From Paenibacillus sp. SYP-B3998 (GTDB lineage Bacteria > Bacillota > Bacilli > Paenibacillales > NBRC-103111), in assembly GCF_010820665.1 (NCBI RefSeq), contig NZ_JAAIKC010000022.1, positions 1 to 49,694 on the forward strand: 49,694 bases of DNA, in the 5' to 3' direction. The notes under the pieces were generated by a model. That model was not told the DNA's origin and made no database searches. It saw nothing but the letters and a program-made list of their open reading frames with translations. A program made the translations under genes and the position numbers. This document shows positions 33,599 to 42,143 of the stretch, in pieces (position 1 is the stretch's first letter; each line of letters starts with the position of its first letter).

Positions 33599-33680
33599 AT
33601 CTGCCTTTAGCTTAATAAAAACAAGGAGCAGTTGCCGCAGGCAATAACTGCTCCTTGTTTTATTCAACTATATGTTCTTA
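33599..33680. repeat. Dispersed intergenic repeat (type 1), full copy with strong hairpin
   Basis: Left arm ATCTGCCTTTAGCTTAATAA, stem AACAAGGAGCAGTT...AACTGCTCCTTGTT and right arm ATTCAACTATATGTTCTTA. The stem is nearly the same as in the copy at 22507-22592. Confidence 0.8.
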
Positions 33681-33710
33681 TGTTCTTCTTCCCTCATTTT
33701 AAGGGTTTAA

Positions 33711-33745
33711 CTCACGTAAACTCAGTTATTCGCAGGATTTCATCA
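33711..33745. mobile_element. Solo right-end fragment of the IS110/IS1111-type element
   Basis: CTCACGTAAACTCAGTTATT followed by CGCAGGATTTCATCA matches the reverse complement of the right end of relic A (22 of 26 bases in the outer part) and relic B. No transposase accompanies it. Confidence 0.65.
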
Positions 33746-33781
33746 CATTGTAATGCTACCTGTTATAGGATCATTTTCTTA

Positions 33782-34201
33782 TCACAAATAGGGATTCGGA
33801 GAATGTTCTTGATATTGCCAATTTACCCGCGGCTGAGGCATATTCGGAGTTGCAGTTGCTGGCATTTCCGAATAACTCTTTTGACACATCATATTTGAGA
33901 TACGAGGGATATTGACCGTTTCCCCAAGTCTCAATTGGTTTGGGTTAAGATGCGAGTTAGCTTCCTCTAGAATGGTATGCGGAATGTTATATTTGTGTCC
34001 TATTGAAGCTAACGTGTCCCCAGATTGGACTTGGTGCTGCCCGAAGAACATGTCATCCGATTCTCCGTCTCTAAAGAAGGGAAAGAAGAATGGGGTAAAG
34101 GAGAAGAATGGGAACAAGAAACGGTTAGGAAAAAAGGGATGGGGAAATGGTCGAAAGAAGGGTCGGCCAAAACCACCGACTGGAAAAAAACCGCGATCCA
34201 T
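33782..34201 (-). CDS. LysM-domain spore-coat-type protein
   Basis: A 139-residue protein. The N-terminus is rich in Phe, Pro, Gly and Arg (FGRPFFRPFPHPFFPNRFLF), typical of spore-coat or exosporium proteins. Residues about 57-102 form one LysM domain (HQVQSGDTLASIGHKYNIPH, LNPNQLRLGETVNIP) that binds GlcNAc-containing glycans such as cortex peptidoglycan. There is no signal peptide, as expected for a mother-cell protein. I chose the ATG at 34201 behind AGGAGG over the longer reading from 34228. Confidence 0.82.
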   Translation of the reverse strand: MDRGFFPVGGFGRPFFRPFPHPFFPNRFLFPFFSFTPFFFPFFRDGESDDMFFGQHQVQSGDTLASIGHKYNIPHTILEEANSHLNPNQLRLGETVNIPRISNMMCQKSYSEMPATATPNMPQPRVNWQYQEHSPNPYL

Positions 34202-34399
34202 AAAAAAACCTCCTAATAAAATAGTCATTTGACTATATAGGATATTGCTTTAGATGTGAAATGTGACAATCAAATTAAATATGGGTGAGAAATGGATGGG
34301 AATTCTCGTTCTTTTTTTGAGGGAATCAATACCTTCTTCCGTGAAAAACTTCATGTCTTCTCCACTATATAATACCAAAATTCCCGCATCGTTCCTGTA

Positions 34400-34443
34400 A
34401 CTTTCATAATACCTCCGTCGGGAATGAGATAATGTTCTTGTCA
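34400..34443. repeat. IS-end direct repeat, left copy
   Basis: AATACCTCCGTCGGGAATGA and GATAATGTTCTTGTCA form a 44-bp block repeated with one mismatch at 38480-38523. The GGGAATGRGATAAWGTTCYT pattern is like the tandem repeats at IS21-type ends. The flanking 34202-34399 and 34444-34589 hold no gene I can support. Confidence 0.6.
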
Positions 34444-34589
34444 CCCGAAATTAATGTCATGTTCATGTCATGTGTTGTCGGATGACTATTATTTTATAAG
34501 GATTCCTATCAGGGGAGTTTTGTGTCGATGTACATCTAACGACTTAATCCATGTAATTTCCCGAATTCCTCATCCAAAAACATAGCAAA

Positions 34590-34632
34590 AAAGCGACCCT
34601 CGCCGTCCTCATCAAGACGGGAGAGTCGCTTT
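34590..34632 (-). terminator. Intrinsic terminator of the NHL-SLH gene
   Basis: AAAGCGACCCTCGCCGTC and GACGGGAGAGTCGCTTT form a ~16-bp imperfect stem; on the minus strand it is followed by a run of T. Confidence 0.85.
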
Positions 34633-34637
34633 CTCCT

Positions 34638-37600
34638 TTATTTGGTATTTCCGTTATCGATCAGCTTGGCCTTTTCCAGCATTCGTTGCACAATGGCCGC
34701 AGTCTCCGCACGGGTGATGTCACTCGCCGGATTCAGACCCGTCTCGGAGCCCTTCACCAATCCGGTCTTCACCATTGCCCCCACCGCTTGCCTCGCCCAT
34801 GCGTCTACTTTCGACGCATCTTCGAACGGAGCAAGCAGGGATTCCGCTTCCGAGGCGCTGACGCCGATCTCTAGTCCCGTCAGCTTCATTGCACGCTCGA
34901 TCATCACCATTGCTTCCGTGCGCGTGATCGTCTTCGACGGACGGAACGTTCCGTCCTCGTAGCCATTAACAATACCGTACTCCAGCGCTTTCGCCACCGC
35001 CCCGGTGTACCAGGTGCCGGACGCTACATCGCCGAACGCTGCGGTTTTCCCGTTGGCCGAAAGTCCCAACGACCGTACTAGGATCGCCGCGAATTCCGCA
35101 CGCGTAATCGCCTTATCCGGACTATAACGCGTCTCATCCGTTCCGTTCACGATCATCCGCGACGCCATATCGTTCACTGCGTCCTTGGACCAATGACTCT
35201 CTACATCCGCAAACGTCATCGGATGCCAGATCAGCGTGTACGTGCTGTTCGTCAAACTACTTACGACCGCGTAATACTTCCCGTCCCGAGCTGTAAGGTA
35301 GGTCGGTACATGATACACGGTGCCGTCTGCCTCCAGAACGGTTGCCGTTGTCACCTTGCTTGCATTCATGCCGCTTGGCAGCGGTATTTCCCGCTGAACA
35401 TACGCGCTGAACTTGTCCACGTCCACTTTCTTGCCGTTGTACGAAGCGTTCACCGTGAAGTTGATCGGCGGTAGCGCAACGCTGAACTTTCCTTTTTCCG
35501 TCGCTTTTTCAATAAGCTTAACCTGCGCATCGTCGCTTTTCGCAATGTCCACTTGCAATACGATATCCGACAGCTTCACTTGCTCGCCCAGTTGCGCCGA
35601 TAAGCGGTCGATCGCAATCTGCGACGCCGGAAGCTTGTAATTCCCGTTAGACGTTTGCACTACCAATACCGCCTGCTTGTTTTCCAGCGCTTTCACCGCA
35701 TCCCCGGTCAATACCACGGACACTTTATCCGCGCTCGTCGACGCAACCGGAATAATCACGACCGGCTTGTCTCCCAGTTGTATGAGCTGCGCCGCCAGCT
35801 TGGCTGCGTCCACCTTCGCGGTTAGCACCGTTTTCCCGTTCTCCTTCGTCGTAACGCCTGTCGCAATCTGATCATACTCTTTGCCGTCTACGATCATTTT
35901 GAACCCGATTGACGTTTCGGGGCCGGGCGAACCGGACGAACCGGACGAACCGGAAGAAGGATTGGATGGTTTCGATGAGTCCCCTTTCGGCGTTGCGCTC
36001 ACTTCATTGGAATTGGCGCTGACTCCATCCGCTTTGCCTGCCTGGACAGCGAAGTAATAGGTCGTGCCGTTGGTCAGACCTGTGACGGTATAGGTTATCC
36101 CTGTAACCGTTGCTGTCGGGAGAACGTCGTACAACCCAGTTTCCGCTTTTTGATAGATATTGTAATAGGTAGCTCCCGTTACACTATCCCACTTTAACGC
36201 CACTTGGTTCTTGCCAGCGATTGCCGTCAGATTCGTTGGGGCTCCCCATTCTCCCGATGACCCGCCTGCCACCATCGCCTTCGCCTGGCCGAATCGCACC
36301 ATTTTCCCACCGGCGTCCACTTCCACGACGGCGATGTTATCGCCGCTCGCCGCCGCAACAAGGCCGTCTGTAAGCAGAGCGGCGTAGTCCGTTCCGATGC
36401 TGCCTCCCACGCTCGGCGCCTTCACCTCTGCGCTCTTAAAGTTTTTGTACTTGAACGTGTTTCCCTCTCCAGCCGTTTCCTTAACGCTCACCTTCGTCTT
36501 CCCGTCCGTGCCTGCGCCCGTCGGGCTGCTCGTCGTAACCGTCAAATCTGCCGTCAAACTTACCGCTTCCACCAGATTAGAGGCCATTCTGTAGCCTGTA
36601 GCAAAATTGGCGCTCAGGCGGAACTGATAGTGTGTATTGCCTGTCAATGGATAAATCGTTGTCCGCGTTTCATTGGCAGTCAAGGCTTTTTTGCTCCAGA
36701 TTTTTCCGTCTTGCGACCATTCAAGCTCGAGATCGGTTGCCCCCTCTACCTCAGGCCATGTGACGGTCGCCTGGTCTGCAGTTGTCACAATTTGCGGGCT
36801 GTCCAAGGTGAGTGAAAATTTTTGCACACGGCGCAGCATGGAATCATCTACATAGATATTTCCGGCATTGTCGGCGGCAACACCGAATGTAACCTCAAAT
36901 TCTCCAGGAGCTGAGCCTTCCTTGCCCCACATCCTGATTGATTTCCCGTACGGATCAAGCACTTGTATTCGATAATTCTTGGTCTCCATTACATGCAGAT
37001 TTCCGTACTGATCAAAGGTGAGCGCTTGTGGAAAACTGAATTTCCCGGGTTCGGCGCTTTCCCCCTCTCCCCATTGTCCAAGATATTGACCCATGGCATC
37101 GAATTTCTGGATACGAAAGTTGCCCGGGTCAGCGATAAAAATGGTGCCATTGCGATCGATCGCGATGCCAGACGGCGCATTGAATTGCCCGGGTGCGGTT
37201 CCATGCGCTCCCCATGTGAGCAAAGTTTGTCCCATCGGACCATATTTTCGTACCTGATGCAATCCGGCATTCGATACATAGACGTTACCTTCCTGATCGA
37301 CTGCCATCCCCAATACACCAGCATTTAGAAAATTAGTATCATCCCAATGCCTCAGTTCGATGCCGTCTGGCTGAAATACCCGAATGTTGCCTTGCCCATT
37401 ATTTACATAGACAAGCCCACTACGATCAACCGCAATCGCCCGTGGCATTCCGAAGATCATTCCGTCAATATCCCATGCTTGGATAAACTTCCCATTTGAT
37501 GTGAATTTCTGCACACGGCTGTTCATTGTATCCGCTACGTAAAGATTTCCTGCTTGATCAATCGCCATCCCTTGGGGAAAACTAAATTGCCCCACTTCCT

Positions 37601-37730
37601 CGCCATCTTCTCCCCATTGACTAAACACAGGAGAAGCGAACGTCTTCTCTCCATATCCGACGAACAACGCGGACCCCATCACAGTAGCTGATAAAACACA
37701 TTTCAAAAATAATGACTTGCTTTTCTTCAT
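34638..37730 (-). CDS. Surface protein: NHL beta-propeller, fibronectin III, three SLH domains
   Basis: A 1030-residue secreted protein. A signal peptide (about residues 1-32) is followed by six NHL repeats (about 35-305) with units such as FSFPQGMAIDQAGNLYVADT and FNAPSGIAIDRNGTIFIADP. Two fibronectin-III-like domains (about 310-395 and 500-580) flank an unknown segment. A Ser/Gly/Pro linker leads to a ~260-residue region with VDAAKLAAQLIQLGDKPVVI, common in Paenibacillus surface proteins. Three SLH domains (about 845-1020) end the protein (THWSK-like: ADVESHWSKDAVNDMASRMI). It would sit on the S-layer or wall. Two Fur-box-like sites upstream suggest iron repression. I chose the ATG at 37730 because the signal peptide starts there. 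Confidence 0.9.
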   Translation of the reverse strand: MKKSKSLFLKCVLSATVMGSALFVGYGEKTFASPVFSQWGEDGEEVGQFSFPQGMAIDQAGNLYVADTMNSRVQKFTSNGKFIQAWDIDGMIFGMPRAIAVDRSGLVYVNNGQGNIRVFQPDGIELRHWDDTNFLNAGVLGMAVDQEGNVYVSNAGLHQVRKYGPMGQTLLTWGAHGTAPGQFNAPSGIAIDRNGTIFIADPGNFRIQKFDAMGQYLGQWGEGESAEPGKFSFPQALTFDQYGNLHVMETKNYRIQVLDPYGKSIRMWGKEGSAPGEFEVTFGVAADNAGNIYVDDSMLRRVQKFSLTLDSPQIVTTADQATVTWPEVEGATDLELEWSQDGKIWSKKALTANETRTTIYPLTGNTHYQFRLSANFATGYRMASNLVEAVSLTADLTVTTSSPTGAGTDGKTKVSVKETAGEGNTFKYKNFKSAEVKAPSVGGSIGTDYAALLTDGLVAAASGDNIAVVEVDAGGKMVRFGQAKAMVAGGSSGEWGAPTNLTAIAGKNQVALKWDSVTGATYYNIYQKAETGLYDVLPTATVTGITYTVTGLTNGTTYYFAVQAGKADGVSANSNEVSATPKGDSSKPSNPSSGSSGSSGSPGPETSIGFKMIVDGKEYDQIATGVTTKENGKTVLTAKVDAAKLAAQLIQLGDKPVVIIPVASTSADKVSVVLTGDAVKALENKQAVLVVQTSNGNYKLPASQIAIDRLSAQLGEQVKLSDIVLQVDIAKSDDAQVKLIEKATEKGKFSVALPPINFTVNASYNGKKVDVDKFSAYVQREIPLPSGMNASKVTTATVLEADGTVYHVPTYLTARDGKYYAVVSSLTNSTYTLIWHPMTFADVESHWSKDAVNDMASRMIVNGTDETRYSPDKAITRAEFAAILVRSLGLSANGKTAAFGDVASGTWYTGAVAKALEYGIVNGYEDGTFRPSKTITRTEAMVMIERAMKLTGLEIGVSASEAESLLAPFEDASKVDAWARQAVGAMVKTGLVKGSETGLNPASDITRAETAAIVQRMLEKAKLIDNGNTK

Positions 37731-37834
37731 TGTCTCACTTTCCTTTTCACTATTCTTGTTGTCATAAATCAATCTGTAGCGGTCAAACCTGAGCCTTGTT
37801 GCTCACATCTCCTCTCAAAATGGCTCGATTGATT

Positions 37835-37853
37835 GATAAAGATGATCATTCTC
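37835..37853. promoter_or_regulatory. Fur-box-like site 2
   Basis: GATAAAGATGATCATTCTC matches 16 of 19 positions of the classical Fur box. It lies between the better site at 37907 and the NHL-SLH gene. Confidence 0.5.
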
Positions 37854-37906
37854 GACATTCTCAAAAAAAAGAGAGAATGATTTCTCTTTAAATAGCTTTC
37901 ATTTAC

Positions 37907-37925
37907 GATAATGATATTCATTATC
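37907..37925. promoter_or_regulatory. Fur box upstream of the NHL-SLH gene
   Basis: GATAATGATATTCATTATC matches 18 of 19 positions of GATAATGATAATCATTATC. On the minus strand it overlaps a TTGATA hexamer that could be the -35 of the NHL-SLH promoter, so Fur-iron would block transcription. Confidence 0.75.
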
Positions 37926-38037
37926 AATTAAGTAATACTGCTTATAGTAGCAATAAAACAAATTTCTTGTCAATTCAATTATTTTATCAGTGTAGTCTTC
38001 TGTCCTATTCTGATAGTTTGAATGATGTCCCTATAAG

Positions 38038-38488
38038 GTAAAAACGGATGTAGGTGACTCGTACCAGTTGGGGGAATTAAGAGCTTGAGCATTACAAAAA
38101 ACGTGGTCAGTATCTAATGAATCTGCGTTACCTGACACGCCAATATGAGTCATTGACCGGGATGTATGTTCAGGCAAAGCTACAATTCCAGGCTGTACTG
38201 GATCAGGTTTTCTCAGAGTATCGTGACGTGTTTGGCGACCTTTATTCGAAGGTGTCTCTTCGTTTCCTGGCTCTATATCCAACATCCCAATCGGTGCTAG
38301 CAATGTCACAAGAAACCGTTACAGCAAAAATTCTGCGGCTTGTTGGGCATGTCATCACTAACAGATGGTCGCTAGAGAAGACACAGATACTAATAGCAGC
38401 GGCTAAGCGAAATCCCTTCAAGAAGACTGCTTTTCCGAGTCATTTAATCTCGCTCGAGCTGCTCATTAATTTACTTCTTTACTTTCAG
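38038..38488 (+). pseudogene. IS110-family transposase fragment (a third, different relic)
   Basis: A first frame reads TDVGDSYQLGELRA, then a shifted frame EHYKKRGQYLMNLRYLTRQY, ESLTGMYVQAKLQFQAVLDQ, VFGDLYSKVSLRFLALYPTS and continues to about 38488. This is the middle of an IS110-type transposase but not the subgroup of relics A and B. Both ends are lost; it runs directly into the IS21-like end at 38480. Confidence 0.7.
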
Positions 38489-38580
38489 AATACCTCCGTC
38501 GGGAATGAGATAATGTTCTTGTCAAAATCGGGAATGGGATAAAGTTCCTGTCAATTGGCCGTGACAAGAACTTTATCCCA
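38480..38580. mobile_element. IS21-like end with tandem and inverted repeats
   Basis: The 44-bp block also found at 34400 is followed by a second unit TGGGATAAAGTTCCTGTCA (38535-38553) and its inverse TGACAAGAACTTTATCCCA (38562-38580; one mismatch). The unit GGGATAAAGTTCTTGTCA resembles IS21-family terminal repeats from memory. No istA or istB remains. Confidence 0.5.
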
Positions 38581-39175
38581 TAACGCAAAAAAACCGCGAT
38601 TTACGCGGTAAACGACACAAACATTGTCCCTAATTACTTCGTATTTATTTGAGCAATCGTTCCTCGTTTATTTTTAGCTCATCAGCGTAATCGTGAACTG
38701 AGTTTCTTAGTGATACTACTTCTTCTCTGCTAATTCCGCATGCTTCTAGCATAATATATGCACTTTCTTTACTTTTTGCCCCTAAGGTCGTTCAGATTTA
38801 AACTTTCCTAAATACTACTACCGCTAGACTTTATTTCTCCGATTTTAGATAAAAAGTAATCCTTTGTAATTGCATCGAAACTGAGGGCAGTTCTGCCACG
38901 CGGCAAGCTCCTCCAACTTCGTGTCACGCTAGTTCAATGACTTATGGTATAGTTCACCTCGCTGTTTATAACGGCAAGTTTTAAAGATCCCCCCATTTGG
39001 CAGTAACAACCGACTCAGTGCTCGGGATAATAAAGTATATCCAAAATTCGATACCATATTAACCCAGAGCCAGTGAGATAAATCACTCCCACTTGGATGC
39101 AGAATATTGTATGATTGTCTAGTCGTACAATTTTCGGTGCGACCTACATCTACGACATTGGGGGCAGAGAGTTTC
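38581..39175. other. Intergenic region with gene and repeat remnants
   Basis: A minus-strand frame (38752-38645) reads MLEACGISREEVVSLRNSVH then DYADELKINEERLLK and stops; it is coding-like with no start signal, probably a gene remnant. Repeats of types 1 and 2 lie at 38880-38982. Nothing else is visible before the acetate transporter. Confidence 0.4.
38880..38982. repeat. Type-1 repeat fragment followed by a type-2 right half
   Basis: ACTGAGGGCAGTTCTGCCAC and GTCACGCTAGTTCAATGAC belong to type 1. TTATGGTATAGTTCACCTCG followed by TTTATAACGGCAAGTTTTAA is the right half of the type-2 palindrome at 40071. Confidence 0.55.
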
Positions 39176-39826
39176 ATGCAACAACAATCGCAAACTGTCA
39201 AAATTACGAACGCCGATCCGTCCGCTATCGGACTATTTGGTCTTGCAATAGTGACCTTGGTCGCATCATCACAAAAATTAGGGATAACCTCAGGGGTTAG
39301 CTACCTCATCCCATGGGCTATTTTTCTGGGAGCCTTCGCCCAACTGTTCGCCTGCATCAATGATTCCAAACGTAACAACGTATTCGGCACAACCGCTTTC
39401 GGCGCATATGCTTTTTTCTGGTTTTCCGTGGCCGCGTGCTGGATGATTAAAGCCGGTATTTTTGGAGCTCAGCTCGCCTCCGCTGCCGATCCGAAGCAAT
39501 TGGCTATCGCATATGCCGGCTATTTGATCTTCACGCTCTTCATGACTATCGGAGCGCTGGAGACGAACAAGGTGCTTTTTACGATTTTCGTATTGATCGA
39601 TTTTCTGTTCTTCGGCTTAACTCTCAGCACATTAGAAATTGCGACCGAGCTGAACCACAATATAGCAGCTGTGGCCGAACTGCTCATCGCTCTGTTATCG
39701 TTCTATGGTTCGGGCGCTGCCGTGCTGAACGCGCACCTCGGATATGTCATATTACCGGTAGGTAAACCGTTCGGAATTATGAGAAAAAAAACGACCTCAT
39801 CTGCTAAGGAAGTCCTTCATCACTAA
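39176..39826 (+). CDS. Acetate uptake transporter (GPR1/FUN34/YaaH, SatP family)
   Basis: A 216-residue membrane protein with six hydrophobic segments. The family signature N-P/A-[AV]-G-L shows as NADPSAIGLFGLAIVTLVAS at residues about 12-31, and the pattern FGTTAFGAYAFFWFSVAACW and LSFYGSGAAVLNAHLGYVIL follows. SatP proteins are hexameric channels or transporters for acetate and succinate. The Pro-Ser replacement in the NPAPLGL motif is a usual Gram-positive variant. The ATG at 39176 has only a weak AGAGAG site. It is a single-gene unit with a terminator. Confidence 0.88.
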   Translation: MQQQSQTVKITNADPSAIGLFGLAIVTLVASSQKLGITSGVSYLIPWAIFLGAFAQLFACINDSKRNNVFGTTAFGAYAFFWFSVAACWMIKAGIFGAQLASAADPKQLAIAYAGYLIFTLFMTIGALETNKVLFTIFVLIDFLFFGLTLSTLEIATELNHNIAAVAELLIALLSFYGSGAAVLNAHLGYVILPVGKPFGIMRKKTTSSAKEVLHH

Positions 39827-39920
39827 TCCGTTCGATACGACCTCAACAACTAAAAGGAGCTGTCCGAAAAGTAGTTTTAACCAGCAGTGACAGTAGCGAT
39901 TTGCAAAAAATCATCTCATA

Positions 39921-39964
39921 AAGAGCGAGTATTGGTGAGATTTCCACCAATACTCGCTCTTTTT
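39921..39964 (+). terminator. Intrinsic terminator of the acetate transporter gene
   Basis: AGAGCGAGTATTGGTG and CACCAATACTCGCTCT are perfect inverse arms with a 7-nt loop and a T run. Confidence 0.92.
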
Positions 39965-40036
39965 TCTTCACCGTTGCCCTTATAACCAAAAAATCCCGTA
40001 AAAGAGTTCTTGTTCTGACGTTCTGGGGATAATTGG

Positions 40037-40122
40037 CCTATCCCAACCCCATGTACGTTTCTCTCCAAAAAACTTGCCGTTACTTATGATACGGTTCTCC
40101 GCGCTGTCTGTAACGGCAAGTT
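40037..40122. repeat. Serine-recombinase-tail relic ending in the full type-2 palindrome
   Basis: GGCCTATCCCAACCCCATGT resembles the sequence at 49389-49410 (GGCCCATCCCAAACCCATGC). It leads to AACTTGCCGTTAC (40071-40083), whose perfect inverse GTAACGGCAAGTT lies at 40110-40122. The inner TTATGATACGGTTCTCCGCG is shared with the sites at 20283 and 49461. It may mark an old attachment site. Confidence 0.5.
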
Positions 40123-40163
40123 TTAAGGCCATCCTTCTCGGATGGCCCCCTTTGAGTTCGTTT

Positions 40164-40195
40164 CTTCAACTATAGTTTCCCGTTAGTGCAATGAC
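40164..40195. repeat. Type-1 repeat, right arm
   Basis: TTCAACTATAGTTTCCCGTT and AGTGCAATGAC are the right arm. It lies just behind the APH-type gene on the minus strand. Confidence 0.6.
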
Positions 40196-40200
40196 ATATC

Positions 40201-41115
40201 TTAATCAGCGAGAGCACGTTTTATGTTCGCCTTTGCTTCATCAATTAACCTCTCATCATTATGATCAATTGCCTGTATCATGATTAAAATGGGGATATAT
40301 ATGGCAATCAATCGAGCTAATATCTTTGTTTCTTCATCAACTTCTCCATATTCTTTGAAAAAGTTTGAACGCGCATCCGGAGGTAAAAAGCTATACACAA
40401 CATTCAGGTCACAAGCAGGATGTCCTATGTTGATATCTCCCCAGTCGATAATGCCTGAAACTTTTCCATTCTCATCTACCAGCATATTTTTAAAATGAAG
40501 GTCGCCATGAAGGAATGCATACTTTTGCTTCACTTTTTCAATTTTAAGTTGTTCCAAATAATTCGATAAAGCATGATACTCTTCTTCACTAAAATGAAGG
40601 GCAATGTCGGAAAGGAATTTATGCATCTTTTCTTTACGCATCGCAATATCAGTCAGATTTCTATGATCATGTTGAACTCCATTTTCTTGGGCGATTTGCA
40701 AAGGGAATGTATGTAAGCTTTTTAGAAATATCGCGAGCGTTGATGCTGAAAGCGCACGTTGCTTGTCAGTTAATCCGATTGGAAACTCTCCTGATAAATA
40801 GGGGTAGCCTAGGAAGGGTGCTGGATAACCATAATCCCCTACCCCAAAAAATAACGGTATCGAATATGCAATGGAAAAATAGTCTTTAAGTTTAGGCAGT
40901 ATCTTTCCTTCCATCCTTAAAGAATTAATTGCAACTTCTCTTCTTGGAAATCGAAATACATACTCGGTCCCAACAAGATAAACCGTGTTATCCCAGCCAT
41001 AACCTAGTTTTTGTACGCTTTTTGAAGCTAACTGTGGGAACTGATTGCTTATTAATTTATGCGCTAATTTTTCTGATACTTCCCATTCTGCATCCCATTG
41101 ATTCGAACTTCCCAT
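40201..41115 (-). CDS. Aminoglycoside phosphotransferase-family kinase
   Basis: A 304-residue APH/choline-kinase-fold protein. The N-lobe has QKLGYGWDNTVYLVGTEYVF with the nucleotide-binding loop and FRFPRRE as the Lys/Arg strand. The catalytic loop is FLHGDLHFKNMLVDENG, with the base Asp of HGD-x-H-x-x-N, and the metal-binding motif is GIIDWGDINIGHPACDL. Members phosphorylate aminoglycosides, macrolides or small metabolites. The sequence is of the general phosphotransferase group rather than a named resistance enzyme. The ATG at 41115 is preceded by AAAAGGATATGG. A type-1 repeat arm follows the stop. Confidence 0.88.
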   Translation of the reverse strand: MGSSNQWDAEWEVSEKLAHKLISNQFPQLASKSVQKLGYGWDNTVYLVGTEYVFRFPRREVAINSLRMEGKILPKLKDYFSIAYSIPLFFGVGDYGYPAPFLGYPYLSGEFPIGLTDKQRALSASTLAIFLKSLHTFPLQIAQENGVQHDHRNLTDIAMRKEKMHKFLSDIALHFSEEEYHALSNYLEQLKIEKVKQKYAFLHGDLHFKNMLVDENGKVSGIIDWGDINIGHPACDLNVVYSFLPPDARSNFFKEYGEVDEETKILARLIAIYIPILIMIQAIDHNDERLIDEAKANIKRALAD

Positions 41116-41200
41116 ATCCTTTTTCGACTCCCTTGTAAAATAAAAATCTACTCTCCTGACCTTGACCCATTTACCACATCATACCATGGATTTAATCACT

Positions 41201-41235
41201 ATTATCCTGCCTGTTAGCTTAAACCCGGTTCAAGC
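41201..41235. repeat. Type-1 repeat, left arm
   Basis: TTATCCTGCCTGTTAGCTTA with AACCCGGTTCAA matches the left arm. It marks the left side of the GC-rich element. Confidence 0.55.
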
Positions 41236-41273
41236 AATATTTGGTACATATATTATATTCGTGATCTAGGTCA

Positions 41274-41299
41274 AGACCCCTTTTCGAGGGGTCATTTTC
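41274..41299 (+). terminator. Terminator-like hairpin before the first element gene
   Basis: GACCCC and GGGGTC pair around TTTTCGA, followed by ATTTTC. It lies ~20 bp upstream of the first gene's ribosome binding site and could block incoming transcription or act as an attenuator. Confidence 0.6.
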
Positions 41300-41319
41300 T
41301 ATTCCAGGAGGTGTGTAGA

Positions 41320-41724
41320 TTGAGAATCATCAAAACGAAGCAGGACATTCTCATTTTGCGTCGCGCGGAAGTACTTCCGGCGGAATTTCTCGACCAAGTC
41401 GAGGACTTTTTCCTGCAACTAAGGGATGAGCTTGATGACGAAGACGAGAACGAATTTTGTTTGAGCAGGCATGGCTACATCGTCGTTCTCGAAACGGGAG
41501 ACAACGTCCGCGGTCTCGACAGCGTCGGGCTGAACCGCAATAACGGCGGACTGCTGGGCAGTTGCCCCGAGTACGTCGAACTGCTCGACATAGGCGAAGG
41601 ACTCCAGGCGTACAAAATCGCGGTAATGTACGACAACGATTACCTGATGACGTTCTTCACGCAGACTGGAGCGCACGACGAGGAGGTGGAACAATGGCTG
41701 AAAGACCAAGCGGAAAGAAGCTGA
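41320..41724 (+). CDS. Unknown acidic protein of the integrative element
   Basis: A 134-residue acidic protein starting with TTG at 41320 behind AGGAGGTG (RIIKTKQDILILRRAEVLPA). It contains LSRHGYIVVLETGDNVRGLD and CPEYVELLDIGEGLQAYKIA, the latter a conserved core also seen in the relic at 16886. No family is recognised. It is the first gene of the GC-richer block; its stop overlaps the next gene by 31 bp. Its presence in two element relics suggests it is a conserved part of this mobile element. Confidence 0.75.
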   Translation: MRIIKTKQDILILRRAEVLPAEFLDQVEDFFLQLRDELDDEDENEFCLSRHGYIVVLETGDNVRGLDSVGLNRNNGGLLGSCPEYVELLDIGEGLQAYKIAVMYDNDYLMTFFTQTGAHDEEVEQWLKDQAERS

Positions 41725-42143
41725 AGGAAAACGAACTGGTTCTCCAGAAGCTGAAAGAGACCTTCGATCGGAACGAAAACGTCACCGTCGACAGCAACGG
41801 GACGAACGTCTGGGTCATGCTAGTAGCGGCGGAACCTCTCTCCGATCTTCTTGCAGAGAACCTCCCGCACCCACTGTCTGGTCGAAAGCCGACGCACCGC
41901 GTCCGCGTCGTCCTGCGAACCACTGACGCCCAAGCAGGAACCAACCCGTACGTTGACGGCTCCGACTTCTTCCTCGCAGTCGACGAGCAGCAACAGACGG
42001 CGGACTTTGTTTGGGAAGAAGAAAGTTTCGGGGATGCCCCTCTCTTTCACGGCGGAGACGTAGCAAGCGCCGACCGCTGGGTGAAAGAACTGGGTGAGCC
42101 GTTTCACGTACAGCTCAAAGACCCGTTTTTGACCCGTGAGTAA
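41694..42143 (+). CDS. Unknown protein of the integrative element
   Basis: A 149-residue acidic protein with ATG at 41694 behind GAGGAGGTGG, inside the previous gene. Visible parts are a basic N-terminus (AERPSGKKLKENELVLQKLK), a beta-rich middle (THRVRVVLRTTDAQAGTNPY) and TADFVWEEESFGDAPLFHGG. No family is recognised. The 31-bp overlap suggests co-translation with the first gene. Confidence 0.7.
   Translation: MAERPSGKKLKENELVLQKLKETFDRNENVTVDSNGTNVWVMLVAAEPLSDLLAENLPHPLSGRKPTHRVRVVLRTTDAQAGTNPYVDGSDFFLAVDEQQQTADFVWEEESFGDAPLFHGGDVASADRWVKELGEPFHVQLKDPFLTRE

Noticed and set aside
34250..34444. 64-codon minus-strand ORF
   Set aside because: Its start lies in the IS21-like 44-bp repeat and the translation has no family features.
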